Shown here: in pieces, positions 15,414 through 24,014 of the stretch
How the letters are laid out: each line of letters begins with the position of its first letter
Numbering within the stretch: the stretch's first letter is position 1
Source: JACJYC01 sp964558465
Lineage (GTDB): Bacteria; Bacteroidota; Bacteroidia; Chitinophagales; Saprospiraceae
DNA length: 64,000 nucleotides
Assembly (NCBI GenBank): GCA_964558465.1
Contig: CAZLEF010000027.1
Span: 18,725-82,724 of the forward strand
Direction: 5' to 3'
Position numbers and translations under genes: made by a program
The notes under the pieces: generated by a model
What the model was told of the DNA's origin: nothing
The model's input: the letters and a program-made list of their open reading frames with translations, nothing else
Databases searched by the model: none

Positions 15414-18400
15414 ATGAGAACGAAAACATTATTTTGGTTGCTTGCTGCGCTGATTCTGGCGATGGGGCGCCTGGATGCTCAGCAATACTTCGGCCAGAAC
15501 AAGCCCAATTACGAAAAATTTGATTTCAAAGTCTATCAATCCCCCGAATTCGAGATTTATTCCTACCTGAAGGACCCGGAAAAAGTAAAGGCCTTTGCCA
15601 ATGCGGCGGAGCAATGGTACAAATTGCACCAGAGTATCCTCGCGGATACGATCCTGGGAAAAAACCCCATTATACTTTACAATGACCACGCTGATTTCCA
15701 GCAAACCAATACCATCAGCAGCCAGATCGGCGTAGGTACGGGCGGGGTCACAGAGGCCTTCAAAAACCGGGTTGTTCTCCCGTTGACCATGTCAAACGAA
15801 CAAACCCACCATGTACTGGGCCACGAACTCGTGCACGCCTTCCAGTATAATATGGTCATCCGGGGCGACTCTTCCAATATCCAGAACCTGGGCAACCTGC
15901 CGCTGTGGATGGTGGAAGGCCTGGCTGAATATTTGTCGATCGGCCGCTACGATTCCCATACGGCCATGTGGATGCGGGATGCGGTGTTGAATGACGATGT
16001 ACCCAGCATCCGGGACCTCAACAACATGGGCAAATATTTCCCATATCGCTACGGACAGGCTTTTTGGTCGTTTATTGCCGGATGGAAGGGCGACGACGTC
16101 ATTGCGCCGTTTTTTATCCTGACCGCCAGGCTGGGTTTTGAAAAAGCCAGCGAGATCGTGTTGGGCGTGAATGTAAAAGACCTTTCAAAACTCTGGGAAG
16201 ACAGCTTCCGGCAGCACTTCGGCGCCAACCTCGGCGACAAAAAGGAACGCCTGGTCGGCAAAGAGCTGATCAACGACAAAAACGGCGGCCGTCTGAACAT
16301 TGCGCCGGAGATCAGCCCCAACGGCCGCTATTTGATCTTCCTGTCGGAAAAAGACGTCTTTTCCATCGACCTGTTCCTGGCGGATGCCCGGACCGGAAAA
16401 GTCCTTTCGAAAGTAGCCAGTACCCTGAAGGACGGCCATATCGATGATTTCAACTATATCGAATCTTCCGGCGCCTGGTCGCCCGATAGCAAACGCTTCG
16501 CATTCGTGGGTGTTTCAAAAGGGAACAACATCCTGATTATCAAAGAGGCCGAAACCGGTAAAACGGTCCTGGAAACGGAGATCGACGGGTTGCCGGCCTT
16601 CACAAATCCGGCCTGGTCGCCCGACGGCAAAACCATCGTCATGACAGGGTTGTTTGAAGGCCAGGTCGACTTGTACGCTTTTGATGTCAAGACCCGGAAG
16701 ATCAGGCAGCTCACCAATGATCCATATAGTGAAATGCAACCCGCCTGGGCAGCCGACGGCAAAAAGATTGTTTTTGCGACGGACCGGCTGAGTTATGAAA
16801 AGGGCCGCTACAATGGCAAATTCACGTTCAACCTGGCCACCATCGATCCGGATGGCGGTAACCCGGAAAATATAGAGGTCTTCCCCGGCGCCGACAACCT
16901 CAACCCCAAACTGGATACTGCCGGCAATATTATTTTCATGTCGAACCGGGACGGTTTCCGGAATTTGTACCGGTATGAACCGGCGACCGGCAAAGTTTAC
17001 CAGCTGACGGATCTTCTGACCGGCATCAGCGGCATCACCCAGTATGCACCTGCCATCAGTATCGACCGGCGGCGCGACAAGGTGCTCTACACCTACTATT
17101 CCAAAAACAGCTACCGTATCTTCCAGGCTACCTCCGGTGATTTCCTCAACAAGGAGGTGGACCCCCGGGCGGTAGACATGACCGCAGGCGAGCTGATCAA
17201 GATCAATAAAATGGCTCCGGATTATGTCAGCCGGCAACTGGCCCAGATGGACAACCTCGGCGACTTGCCGGATACGAGTTTCGCCAATGTCCCCTACAAA
17301 TCCAAATTCAAACTGGATTATGTGGGCGGCGGAACGGGTGTTGGCGTCGGTACCAACAATACATTCGGTACGACCACCGGCATCGCAGGCGGGGTGGATA
17401 TGCTCTTCAGCGACATCCTGGGCAACAATCAATTGTTTTCAAGCTTTTCCATGAACGGAGAGATCACCGACCTGGGCGGCGGCGTGGCCTACCTCAACCG
17501 GAAAAGCAGGGTGCAATGGGGTTTGTCGTTGTCGCATATTCCCTACCGGAGTTTTGGTTTCGGCAATTCCGGGCTCGAGGACCGGGAATTTAATGAAGGC
17601 GGGGTCTACCAGGTCATAGCCGATACATTCTTTATACAACGGATCTTCCAGCAGCAGGTCGGCGGATTTGCGTCCCTGCCCTTTACCACCAGGTTGCGGG
17701 TGGAAGGCAGCGCTGCGTTGTCCTTCTACGGGTCGAGGCTCGACCAGTATGTCAACGTCTACCAGGCGATCGACGTCGGCGGCGGATATTTTCAAAGAGG
17801 CCTTTATCTGGGCCAGGAAAGAGATAAAGTGGGGAAAGGAAATCCGTTTGGACTGTGGAATGTAGGCGCGGCCCTGGTAGGAGACAATTCCTCTTTTGGT
17901 CTGACCGCCCCCCTGAACGGGTACCGGTTCCGGCTGGGTTTCGACCAATACGGCGGTGAATATGATTTTACCGCTGCTACGGCGGATTTCCGGATTTACA
18001 AATTCTTCAAACCCTTCGGGATAGCCTTCAGGGCCCTGCACTATGGCCGTTACGGCGGGAACAGCGATGTGCTCTATCCATTGTATATCGGCTCTCCCTG
18101 GTACGTCAGGGGGTTGGGCTCGAACAGCGCCCAGGATATCCTGATCGCCAACGGCAGGGATTTTGACGAGTTGGTCGGCAGTAAAATGTTTGTGGCCAAC
18201 GCGGAAATCCGGCTTCCTTTTACCGGACCGGAACAGATCTCCCTGATCAAATCGGGGTTCCTCTTCACCGACCTCAACCTGTTTCTGGACGGCGGGGCCT
18301 CCTTTTACGAATTTGATCAGTTTAACGGGCCCATTTACAAACTCGGGACCGATGGAAAGCCGCAAACCAATCCGTCCACCGGCGAGCCGTTGATCCTCCG

Positions 18401-18545
18401 GCAGGAAGCCCGGCCGATCTTCACCGCAGGGGTTTCCGTGCGGGTCAATTTATTTGGCGCCCTGATCCTGGAACCGTATTATGCCGTTCCGCTGCTGAAG
18501 GAGACCAAGGGGGTGTTTGGGTTGAATATTGTGCCGGGGTGGTAG
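15414..18545 (+). CDS. Secreted metalloprotease-like / TolB beta-propeller / outer-membrane beta-barrel fusion
   Basis: A 1043-residue envelope protein with a signal peptide (MRTKTLFWLLAALILAMGRLDAQ). Residues 35-270 resemble the peptidase MA/gluzincin fold, with HELVH at 137-141 and the downstream WMVEGLAEYLS (165-175) that usually supplies the third zinc ligand. Residues 290-600 hold PD40/TolB-like propeller repeats (ISPNGRYLIFLS, WSPDSKRFAFVG, WSPDGKTIVMTG, WAADGKKIVFAT). The last 400 residues are Gly/aromatic-rich beta-strands ending in FGLNIVPGW, typical of a BamA/Omp85-like barrel. I infer an outer-membrane-anchored protein that displays a protease and a propeller. Substrate is unknown. 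It lies upstream of the bat genes with a hairpin in between. Confidence 0.85.
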   Translation: MRTKTLFWLLAALILAMGRLDAQQYFGQNKPNYEKFDFKVYQSPEFEIYSYLKDPEKVKAFANAAEQWYKLHQSILADTILGKNPIILYNDHADFQQTNTISSQIGVGTGGVTEAFKNRVVLPLTMSNEQTHHVLGHELVHAFQYNMVIRGDSSNIQNLGNLPLWMVEGLAEYLSIGRYDSHTAMWMRDAVLNDDVPSIRDLNNMGKYFPYRYGQAFWSFIAGWKGDDVIAPFFILTARLGFEKASEIVLGVNVKDLSKLWEDSFRQHFGANLGDKKERLVGKELINDKNGGRLNIAPEISPNGRYLIFLSEKDVFSIDLFLADARTGKVLSKVASTLKDGHIDDFNYIESSGAWSPDSKRFAFVGVSKGNNILIIKEAETGKTVLETEIDGLPAFTNPAWSPDGKTIVMTGLFEGQVDLYAFDVKTRKIRQLTNDPYSEMQPAWAADGKKIVFATDRLSYEKGRYNGKFTFNLATIDPDGGNPENIEVFPGADNLNPKLDTAGNIIFMSNRDGFRNLYRYEPATGKVYQLTDLLTGISGITQYAPAISIDRRRDKVLYTYYSKNSYRIFQATSGDFLNKEVDPRAVDMTAGELIKINKMAPDYVSRQLAQMDNLGDLPDTSFANVPYKSKFKLDYVGGGTGVGVGTNNTFGTTTGIAGGVDMLFSDILGNNQLFSSFSMNGEITDLGGGVAYLNRKSRVQWGLSLSHIPYRSFGFGNSGLEDREFNEGGVYQVIADTFFIQRIFQQQVGGFASLPFTTRLRVEGSAALSFYGSRLDQYVNVYQAIDVGGGYFQRGLYLGQERDKVGKGNPFGLWNVGAALVGDNSSFGLTAPLNGYRFRLGFDQYGGEYDFTAATADFRIYKFFKPFGIAFRALHYGRYGGNSDVLYPLYIGSPWYVRGLGSNSAQDILIANGRDFDELVGSKMFVANAEIRLPFTGPEQISLIKSGFLFTDLNLFLDGGASFYEFDQFNGPIYKLGTDGKPQTNPSTGEPLILRQEARPIFTAGVSVRVNLFGALILEPYYAVPLLKETKGVFGLNIVPGW

Positions 18546-18619
18546 GCCAGTTGGCAGTCTTGCAGTTTGCAGCCGGCAGTCTTTGGTTTCGTCTTGAAGG
18601 CATAGGAATTTCCTGATAT

Positions 18620-18652
18620 AGACCTCCGAGTTTTTCGAAACTTCGGAGGTCT
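18620..18652 (+). terminator. Hairpin with arms AGACCTCCGA, probable terminator/dispersed repeat
   Basis: AGACCTCCGAGTTT (18620-18633) pairs with AAACTTCGGAGGTCT (18638-18652) in a near-perfect stem with one mismatch or bulge. No long T-run follows. It lies between the stop of the 1043-aa gene and the batB promoter, so it probably ends or stabilises the upstream transcript. Confidence 0.6.
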
Positions 18653-18671
18653 GTATCACAAAAATTCGCGT

Positions 18672-18679
18672 TACCTTTG
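18672..18679 (+). promoter_or_regulatory. TAnnTTTG promoter box upstream of batB
   Basis: TACCTTTG matches the Bacteroidota -7 box and would start transcription about 20 nt before the TTG start codon of batB. No clear TTG is present at -33. Confidence 0.5.
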
Positions 18680-18704
18680 GGGTGTATAAAAAAGCCCGAA
18701 ACAA

Positions 18705-19733
18705 TTGTTTAGATTTGAACATCCGGCTTATCTCTGGGCGCTGCTGCTGTTGCCGCTGCTTGCTGTGCTTTTCATTTTTTCGGAACGGAGCCGGCGCCTG
18801 CGTTTAAAACGATTTGCCCCCGGCCATTTGTTGCCGGCCCTCTCACCTGGTTTTTCCAGGTACAAGTACAGCCTTAAATTTTTTATGCTGGCGACCGGCC
18901 TGGCTTTTCTGGTAGTCGGGTGGGCCAACCCGCAGTGGGGAGCACGGAAGAAAGAAGTCAAACGGGAAGGTATTGATGTGCTGATTGCCCTGGATATTTC
19001 TCAAAGCATGCTGGCTGAGGACATTTCGCCCAGTCGTCTGGAACGCGCCAAACGATTTGCCCAAACGCTCTCAGAGCGGCTTTACGGCCAGCGAACGGGA
19101 GTCGTGCTTTTTGCCTGCAATGCCTACCTCCAGGTGCCGCTGACCACCGATTACGCGTTTGTCAGCATGTTCATCAACAGCGCCGGTACGGAAATGGCGG
19201 CATCCCAGGGAACGGATATTGCCGCTGCCATCGACCTTGCAAGCCGAAGTTTTCCTGCCGGGAATAAAAATCACAAAGCGTTGATCATCATTTCCGACGG
19301 AGAAGACCATGGCGGAGAAGGTACGGCCCGTGCGGAAAGCGCTGCCGGTGAAGGATTGTTGATCTTTACGGTCGGTGTTGGCAGCGGAGAGGGCAGCCTT
19401 ATTCCCACCTTTGTCAACGGACGGCTGGATTACCTGAGGGATATGACCGGCAACCCCGTCCGGTCAAGTATGAATGAACAGTCGCTGACCGATATCGCCG
19501 CTGCCGGAAACGGCGCCTACTTCCACTTGTCAAGTTCGACCGGCGACGTCATCAGTGCCCTGGAAAAAGCAATCGAACAGGTGGAAAAACGGGAATACGA
19601 AGAACAAAGTTTTACGGAATACGCCAGCTACTTTCAACTTTTTCTGGGTATTGGTTTGTTATTGATTATCATTGAATTTTTGATCTCCTACCGGCAAAAC
19701 AGGTATTTGGCGGGGCGGGATATTTTTGGGTGA
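18705..19733 (+). CDS. batB: BatB, von Willebrand factor A protein of the Bat complex
   Basis: 342 residues starting at TTG 18705 (MFRFEHPAYLWALLLLP); no upstream ATG fits. Two N-terminal membrane segments (about 9-26 and 56-73) precede a periplasmic VWA domain with an intact MIDAS DxSxS motif (D97, S99, S101 in ALDISQSM), followed by SMLAEDISPSRLERAK and IIISDGEDHG. A third membrane helix (about 310-330) ends the protein. This is the BatB layout. Bat proteins in Bacteroidota and spirochaetes form an envelope complex linked to stress tolerance, of unclear mechanism. batC and batD follow, but batA, the MoxR ATPase and the DUF58 protein usually found upstream are absent here. Confidence 0.9.
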   Translation: MFRFEHPAYLWALLLLPLLAVLFIFSERSRRLRLKRFAPGHLLPALSPGFSRYKYSLKFFMLATGLAFLVVGWANPQWGARKKEVKREGIDVLIALDISQSMLAEDISPSRLERAKRFAQTLSERLYGQRTGVVLFACNAYLQVPLTTDYAFVSMFINSAGTEMAASQGTDIAAAIDLASRSFPAGNKNHKALIIISDGEDHGGEGTARAESAAGEGLLIFTVGVGSGEGSLIPTFVNGRLDYLRDMTGNPVRSSMNEQSLTDIAAAGNGAYFHLSSSTGDVISALEKAIEQVEKREYEEQSFTEYASYFQLFLGIGLLLIIIEFLISYRQNRYLAGRDIFG

Positions 19734-19734
19734 T

Positions 19735-19796
19735 GCTTCGACTCCGCTCAGCATAGCGGCCTTCGACTCCGCTCAGCATAGCGGCCTCGAAGCAGT
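19735..19796. repeat. Two direct copies of TTCGACTCCGCTCAGCATAG within the bat operon
   Basis: TTCGACTCCGCTCAGCATAG plus CGGCC occurs twice in tandem between the batB stop and the batC start. One further copy of TTCGACTCCGCTCAGCAT lies at 37750-37767. Related sequences are familiar as dispersed intergenic repeats in Bacteroidota. Confidence 0.8.
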
Positions 19797-19833
19797 ACCG
19801 GTGAAAATTAAACTTGGGATAATCTTGAAAAAA

Positions 19834-20553
19834 ATGAATTTTTATTTCTGGGCAGCCATTTTCCTGTTTTGGGGCGGTATAGCGGCCGCACAGTCGGGAC
19901 ACTCGCTCTTGCGTCAGGGCGACAAGAGTTATAAAAACCAGGATTACGGCCAAGCAGAAGAAAAATACCGGAAAGCATTGGAAAAGGACCCCAATCCCAA
20001 AGGTAAATACAACCTTGGGAACACGATCTATCAGCAGGACCGTTACGAGGAAGCGGTGAGGAGCTTCGAAGAAGCGGCCAATTCCGGCGCAGACAACGAA
20101 CTTAAGTCCAAAGCCTTCCACAACCTCGGTAACGCTTATTTCCACCAAAAAGATTTCAAAAAAAGCATCGAGGCTTATAAAAATGCCCTCCGGCTGAACC
20201 CTTCAGATGTGGAGACCAAATATAACCTCGCGCTGGCCCAAAAAATGCTCCCGCCGCCGTCGTCCAATCCGGATAAACAAGAGCAGGATCAGGACCAGAA
20301 CGAGGAACAAAAAGAAGATCAGCAACAACAACAGCAACAACAACAACAGCAGCAGGAACAACAACAGGACAACCAGAATCAGCCCCGCGAAGGGGAGGAT
20401 CAAAGGCCCGGGAACACCCCGCTCCAGGAAAAAGAATTAACCGAAGAGGATGTCAAACAACTTTTGCGCAGCATAGCAGAGGAAGAGAAAAAAACATTGG
20501 AAAAATTGCGCCAGGCCGAATCAAAAGCCTGCAGTTCAGCCAAAGATTGGTAA
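19834..20553 (+). CDS. batC: BatC, periplasmic TPR protein
   Basis: I take ATG 19834 (MNFYFWAAIFLFWGGIAAAQ), which gives a clean signal peptide and 239 residues. The longer frame would be encoded by the repeat at 19735-19796. Residues 25-150 contain three to four TPR units (YKNQDYGQAEEKYRKALEKD, DRYEEAVRSFEEAANSG, FHQKDFKKSIEAYKNALRLN). A low-complexity Gln/Glu/Asp segment (about 155-200, with a run of eleven Gln) and a charged helical tail follow. TPRs in BatC are thought to hold the VWA proteins together. It lies between batB and the BatD paralogues in one operon. Confidence 0.88.
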   Translation: MNFYFWAAIFLFWGGIAAAQSGHSLLRQGDKSYKNQDYGQAEEKYRKALEKDPNPKGKYNLGNTIYQQDRYEEAVRSFEEAANSGADNELKSKAFHNLGNAYFHQKDFKKSIEAYKNALRLNPSDVETKYNLALAQKMLPPPSSNPDKQEQDQDQNEEQKEDQQQQQQQQQQQQEQQQDNQNQPREGEDQRPGNTPLQEKELTEEDVKQLLRSIAEEEKKTLEKLRQAESKACSSAKDW

Positions 20554-20572
20554 ACCAAAATTTTTAAATGCC

Positions 20573-21112
20573 ATGAAAAAACTGATGTTGCCCATTTTTT
20601 TCCTGGGATTTCATTTTCTGGCCGGCGCCCAGGAAACATCGGCCAGGTTTTCTGTGTCCGTGAGCGCTGATTCCATTTTGCTGGGGAATTTTTTCCGGGT
20701 TACCTTCACCTTGGAGAATGCGCGGCAAGGGGATTTTGAAGCGCCTCAATTTGATGGCTTTACCATTGTAAGCGGCCCCAACGTATCATCCAGCATGAGC
20801 ATGGTGAATGGGACCATTACCCAAAAGATCGCCTATTCCTTTTATCTGGAGCCACTGGATATCGGCAACTATTATATCCCCCCGGCAAGCATTACGTTAG
20901 GTGATCAGGTACTGGAATCCATGCCCGTTTCCATTATGGTAGCGCCCAATCCGGACGGTATAAAACAACTGCCCGACCCCGAACAGGAATGGGGCAATGG
21001 AATCATGGACAATTTTCCGGACCTTTTTGAGCGCCCCCTTGCCCCCCGACCAACGCCGCCGCAACCACCCCGGCAGGATGGCAAAAAGAAAAAGAAGGTT
21101 TATAAAATGTAG
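20573..21112 (+). CDS. Short BatD-like protein (N-terminal beta domain only)
   Basis: 179 residues: a signal peptide (MKKLMLPIFFLGFHFLAGAQ), then a single beta-sandwich resembling the first domain of BatD (FSVSVSADSILLGNFFRVTF, FDGFTIVSGPNVSSSMSMVNG), and a Pro/Lys-rich C-terminus (RPTPPQPPRQDGKKKKK). It lacks the later beta domains, the membrane helix and the cytoplasmic tail of full BatD. It starts 19 nt after batC and is followed 50 nt later by full-length batD, with which it shares SxSMxNGTITQK-like sequence. It therefore looks like a tandem partial duplication that has become a separate soluble component. The basic tail is unusual and could bind membrane or peptidoglycan. Confidence 0.8.
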   Translation: MKKLMLPIFFLGFHFLAGAQETSARFSVSVSADSILLGNFFRVTFTLENARQGDFEAPQFDGFTIVSGPNVSSSMSMVNGTITQKIAYSFYLEPLDIGNYYIPPASITLGDQVLESMPVSIMVAPNPDGIKQLPDPEQEWGNGIMDNFPDLFERPLAPRPTPPQPPRQDGKKKKKVYKM

Positions 21113-21163
21113 ATTGTACAACCTGGAAAGTGAACAGAAAATGAGGATTCGAGGATACGATAT

Positions 21164-22981
21164 ATGACTAAAATTCAACCGGCTTTCATTTTTTTATCGA
21201 ATCGTTTAATTGGGGTGGGCCATCGGACGCCTTTCTCCAATGCGTTATATGGCGTATTCCTGATTTTTTTTCTTTCAGCCTTGCCGCAAAGAAGCTTGGC
21301 GCAGGTCAGTTTTGAGGCGTTCGCCGATTCCAGGCAGGTCCCGGTCAATAATTATTTCCAGATCAGTTTTACTTTGCGAAACGCCGATGGGGAGGATTTT
21401 CGCCCCCCCGCTTTCAAAAACTTTACAGTGGTGGGGCCGCCGGGCAGATCGGCCAGTACAACGATCATCAATGGAAAAATGTCAAAAGAACTTTCCTATA
21501 ATTACACTTTACAACCCCAAAAAAAAGGCCGTTTTACCATCGGCAGCGCTTCCATCAAAGTGAATGGGCGGCGGTTCGAAACCAAACCGGTAACGATCGA
21601 AGTAGTAGACGGGATAAAAGCCAACCCCGATAAAAAAGGCGAAGAAGTTTTCCTTCGGTCGTGGCCTACGGATACCACGGTATGGGTGGGTCAGCAGGTT
21701 GGCCTTGCATACAAATTGTATTCCGCCATCCCGATCGACCGGTATAATGTGGTGGAGGAGGCCAAATATGAAGATTTTTTTGCCCAGGACCTGCGGCGTT
21801 TTGATAACCGGCAGGAACGCGAGATCATCTCAGGGGTGCAGTACGCCACCCGGGTGATCAAACAACTGGCTTTATTTCCTCAGCGATCGGGGGATCTTGA
21901 GGTCGGCCAGTTCAACATTCAACTGATTGCCGAGGAAGTTGATCCGCGCAGCCGCAACAATTTTTTTCCCTTGTCGCGCACCCGCCTGATCCCGGCTGCT
22001 GTTCCGCCGCTCACCATCCATGCCCGGCCTTTACCCCCCGATCCGCCTTCGGGTTTCACCGGAGCGGTCGGAAGGTTTGAAGTCAGCAGCAGTATAACAA
22101 ACGACCGGATCACGACCGATGACGCGTTGTCCGTTCGCCTGGTCATTCGCGGCAATGGCGACCCAAAAAGGATACAGCCCCCTGAAATTGTTTTTCCGGA
22201 GGGTTTTGAAGTGTACCCCCCAAAAATACAGGAAGAGACCTCATTTGAGCAGGATAACCAGTTGTTGACCCAAAAAACATTTGAGTACCTGGCGGTTCCC
22301 AATACCCCGGGGCAATACGCCATACAATTTGGATTTTCCTGGTTTGATCCCGATTCTGCCAAATATGCAACCTATCAGTCGGATGCATTTGCGGTATCCG
22401 TCACACAAGGCGCGAACGCCAAAAAGAACCGGAAGCAAAATGAGGATGCCGGGGATTTGGTCAAAGACATCCGCTACCTGAAAACGGGGTTCCACCCGCG
22501 GAACCCCGGCGTATTCACAGGTTCCGCTATGTTTTGGCTGCTTTTTACCCTGCCGCCCGGGGCTTTGCTCTTTCTTTTCTTTTTCAAACAATGGAGAACC
22601 CGGCAATCCCTGATCGATCCTGCCCAAAAGGATTATAATAAAGCGCAAAAACTGGCCTTGTTAACCCTCAAAACGGCAAATGCCCATCGCCAGGCCGGTA
22701 ATGGAAAGGCGTATTACGAGGCGCTCGAATCGGCATTGAACGGCTACCTCGAACGCAAATTCGACTTGAAGGGCGCCAGGCTTCAACGGGAATTTATTCA
22801 GGAACGGTTAACTGAAAAAGGCATCCCCCCGGCCCTGGCAGACGAGCTTTTTTCCCTGCGCCAGCGGGTGGAAATCGCTTTGTACGGCGGAGCGATCCGG
22901 CAGGAAGACCTGGAAAATGATCATAAAAAGGCAGCGGAATGGATTGCCCGATGCGAGGGGGAACTGGATGCTGGATACTAG
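21164..22981 (+). CDS. batD: BatD, oxygen-tolerance family membrane protein
   Basis: 605 residues. A long N-terminus with an internal hydrophobic stretch (about 28-46, ending SLAQ) serves as the signal sequence, and a later start cannot be excluded. Periplasmic beta domains follow: FEAFADSRQVPVNNYFQISF, TTIINGKMSKELSYNYTLQP and RSWPTDTTVWVGQQVGLAYK. A membrane helix lies near residues 450-470 (MFWLLFTLPPGALLFLFFF) and the cytoplasmic tail is helical with a typical DLENDHKKAAEWI end. This is full BatD. The final residues DAGY and the stop codon are written in the words of the adjacent array (22964-23059), so the array has grown into the gene end. batE is not present. Confidence 0.9.
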   Translation: MTKIQPAFIFLSNRLIGVGHRTPFSNALYGVFLIFFLSALPQRSLAQVSFEAFADSRQVPVNNYFQISFTLRNADGEDFRPPAFKNFTVVGPPGRSASTTIINGKMSKELSYNYTLQPQKKGRFTIGSASIKVNGRRFETKPVTIEVVDGIKANPDKKGEEVFLRSWPTDTTVWVGQQVGLAYKLYSAIPIDRYNVVEEAKYEDFFAQDLRRFDNRQEREIISGVQYATRVIKQLALFPQRSGDLEVGQFNIQLIAEEVDPRSRNNFFPLSRTRLIPAAVPPLTIHARPLPPDPPSGFTGAVGRFEVSSSITNDRITTDDALSVRLVIRGNGDPKRIQPPEIVFPEGFEVYPPKIQEETSFEQDNQLLTQKTFEYLAVPNTPGQYAIQFGFSWFDPDSAKYATYQSDAFAVSVTQGANAKKNRKQNEDAGDLVKDIRYLKTGFHPRNPGVFTGSAMFWLLFTLPPGALLFLFFFKQWRTRQSLIDPAQKDYNKAQKLALLTLKTANAHRQAGNGKAYYEALESALNGYLERKFDLKGARLQREFIQERLTEKGIPPALADELFSLRQRVEIALYGGAIRQEDLENDHKKAAEWIARCEGELDAGY

Positions 22982-23059
22982 ATGCTGGATGCTGGATCCA
23001 CGCCTGTGGCGTGGTGGATGCTAGATGCCGGATGCTAGATACCAGCATCCAGCATCCAG
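22964..23059. repeat. Inverted word array between convergent batD and DUF2911 genes
   Basis: Words CTGGATG/CTGGATA/CTAGATG (22964-22996) flank a central hairpin CCACGCC-TGT-GGCGTGG (23000-23016). The inverted words ACCAGCATCCAGCATCCAG close it. It overlaps the batD stop and touches the stop codon of the minus-strand gene (23060). Words and centre are shared with 11089-11193. Confidence 0.88.
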
Positions 23060-23938
23060 TTATAGCTTCGCTTTCCACTCAGAGACCATCTTATCCATCC
23101 GGTCTTTGGAAGCGGAATAAAATTGATCTTCCGAGTTGGCCTGGCCGATCTCGGCGGCTTTGCCGGCGCTTTCAACAGCAGCCTTATAATCCCCTTTTTT
23201 TGCTTCCAGCCGGGCTTTGGTCCACCAGTTGCTGGAATGGCTGAAAAGTTCAGTTGACTGATTGGCAAAACTCAGCGCCCATTCGGTGTACCGGTCGCTG
23301 TCCGCCAGATAATCCGCAGCCTGGGCATAAACCTTCCAGTGATCCTCTGCCGGAGATTTGGCGGTAGCTTCTTCTATTTTAAGCTGGACCATGGCGAGCA
23401 AATCGGTTTGAAAGCGGAGGTAAAGCACCTTTTTTTCCCAGGCAAAACGAATATAACCGAGATCCCGGTCTTGTTCGACAATGGAAAAACTGAGCCTTTC
23501 CTCCGGATTGGCGAGGGTTTTTACCTCAACCGGAATACGAAGCGCATCCTGTGTTTCGTCATACTGATAGGCGCCCCACTGGTCGGCAACTTTATTAAAA
23601 ACGGCCGTCCAGGTTTCGCCCTCCTGGGCGATCAGGAAAAACGAATATTTTCCTTTCGGAAGAACAGCGCCTTCGATCGTCAGATCGGTACTCACCGAAA
23701 GGGTGGTCGCCTCATTGGCGCCGGCCCGCCAAACCTGGTCAAAGGGCACCATTTCACCCCAGATCGTCCGGCCATTGACGGCCGGGCTGGAATAAACGAT
23801 CTCGATTTCCGTATAACCAATGGTGTTGGCGGTTTTGGCCTTAGGGCTTTTTCTGGGGAGCTCCAGTTGTGCAAACGAAGGCGCAATGATCGCTGCAACC
23901 AAACCCACGGTCATCAGAAGGATACGAATACGGTTCAT
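23060..23938 (-). CDS. DUF2911 domain protein with TPR-like tail
   Basis: 292 residues with a signal peptide (MNRIRILLMTVGLVAAIIAPSFAQ). The DUF2911 domain spans about 30-170: an IEIVYSSPAVNGRTIWGEMVPFDQVWRAGANEAT core followed by LPKGKYSFFLIAQEGETWTAVFN and the WGAYQYDETQD strand. The last 110 residues are helical TPR-like repeats. The function of the family is unknown; these are abundant periplasmic proteins in Bacteroidota. A paralogue of exactly the same length lies at 57100-57978 inside the copper island. The gene is convergent with batD across a word array. Confidence 0.85.
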   Translation of the reverse strand: MNRIRILLMTVGLVAAIIAPSFAQLELPRKSPKAKTANTIGYTEIEIVYSSPAVNGRTIWGEMVPFDQVWRAGANEATTLSVSTDLTIEGAVLPKGKYSFFLIAQEGETWTAVFNKVADQWGAYQYDETQDALRIPVEVKTLANPEERLSFSIVEQDRDLGYIRFAWEKKVLYLRFQTDLLAMVQLKIEEATAKSPAEDHWKVYAQAADYLADSDRYTEWALSFANQSTELFSHSSNWWTKARLEAKKGDYKAAVESAGKAAEIGQANSEDQFYSASKDRMDKMVSEWKAKL

Positions 23939-24014
23939 AACATTTTTTTATGGTTTAAAGGAACTTGCCGAAAATAACATCCGGCGCAAGGGTAAAGTTT
24001 TTTGAAACCCCGAA

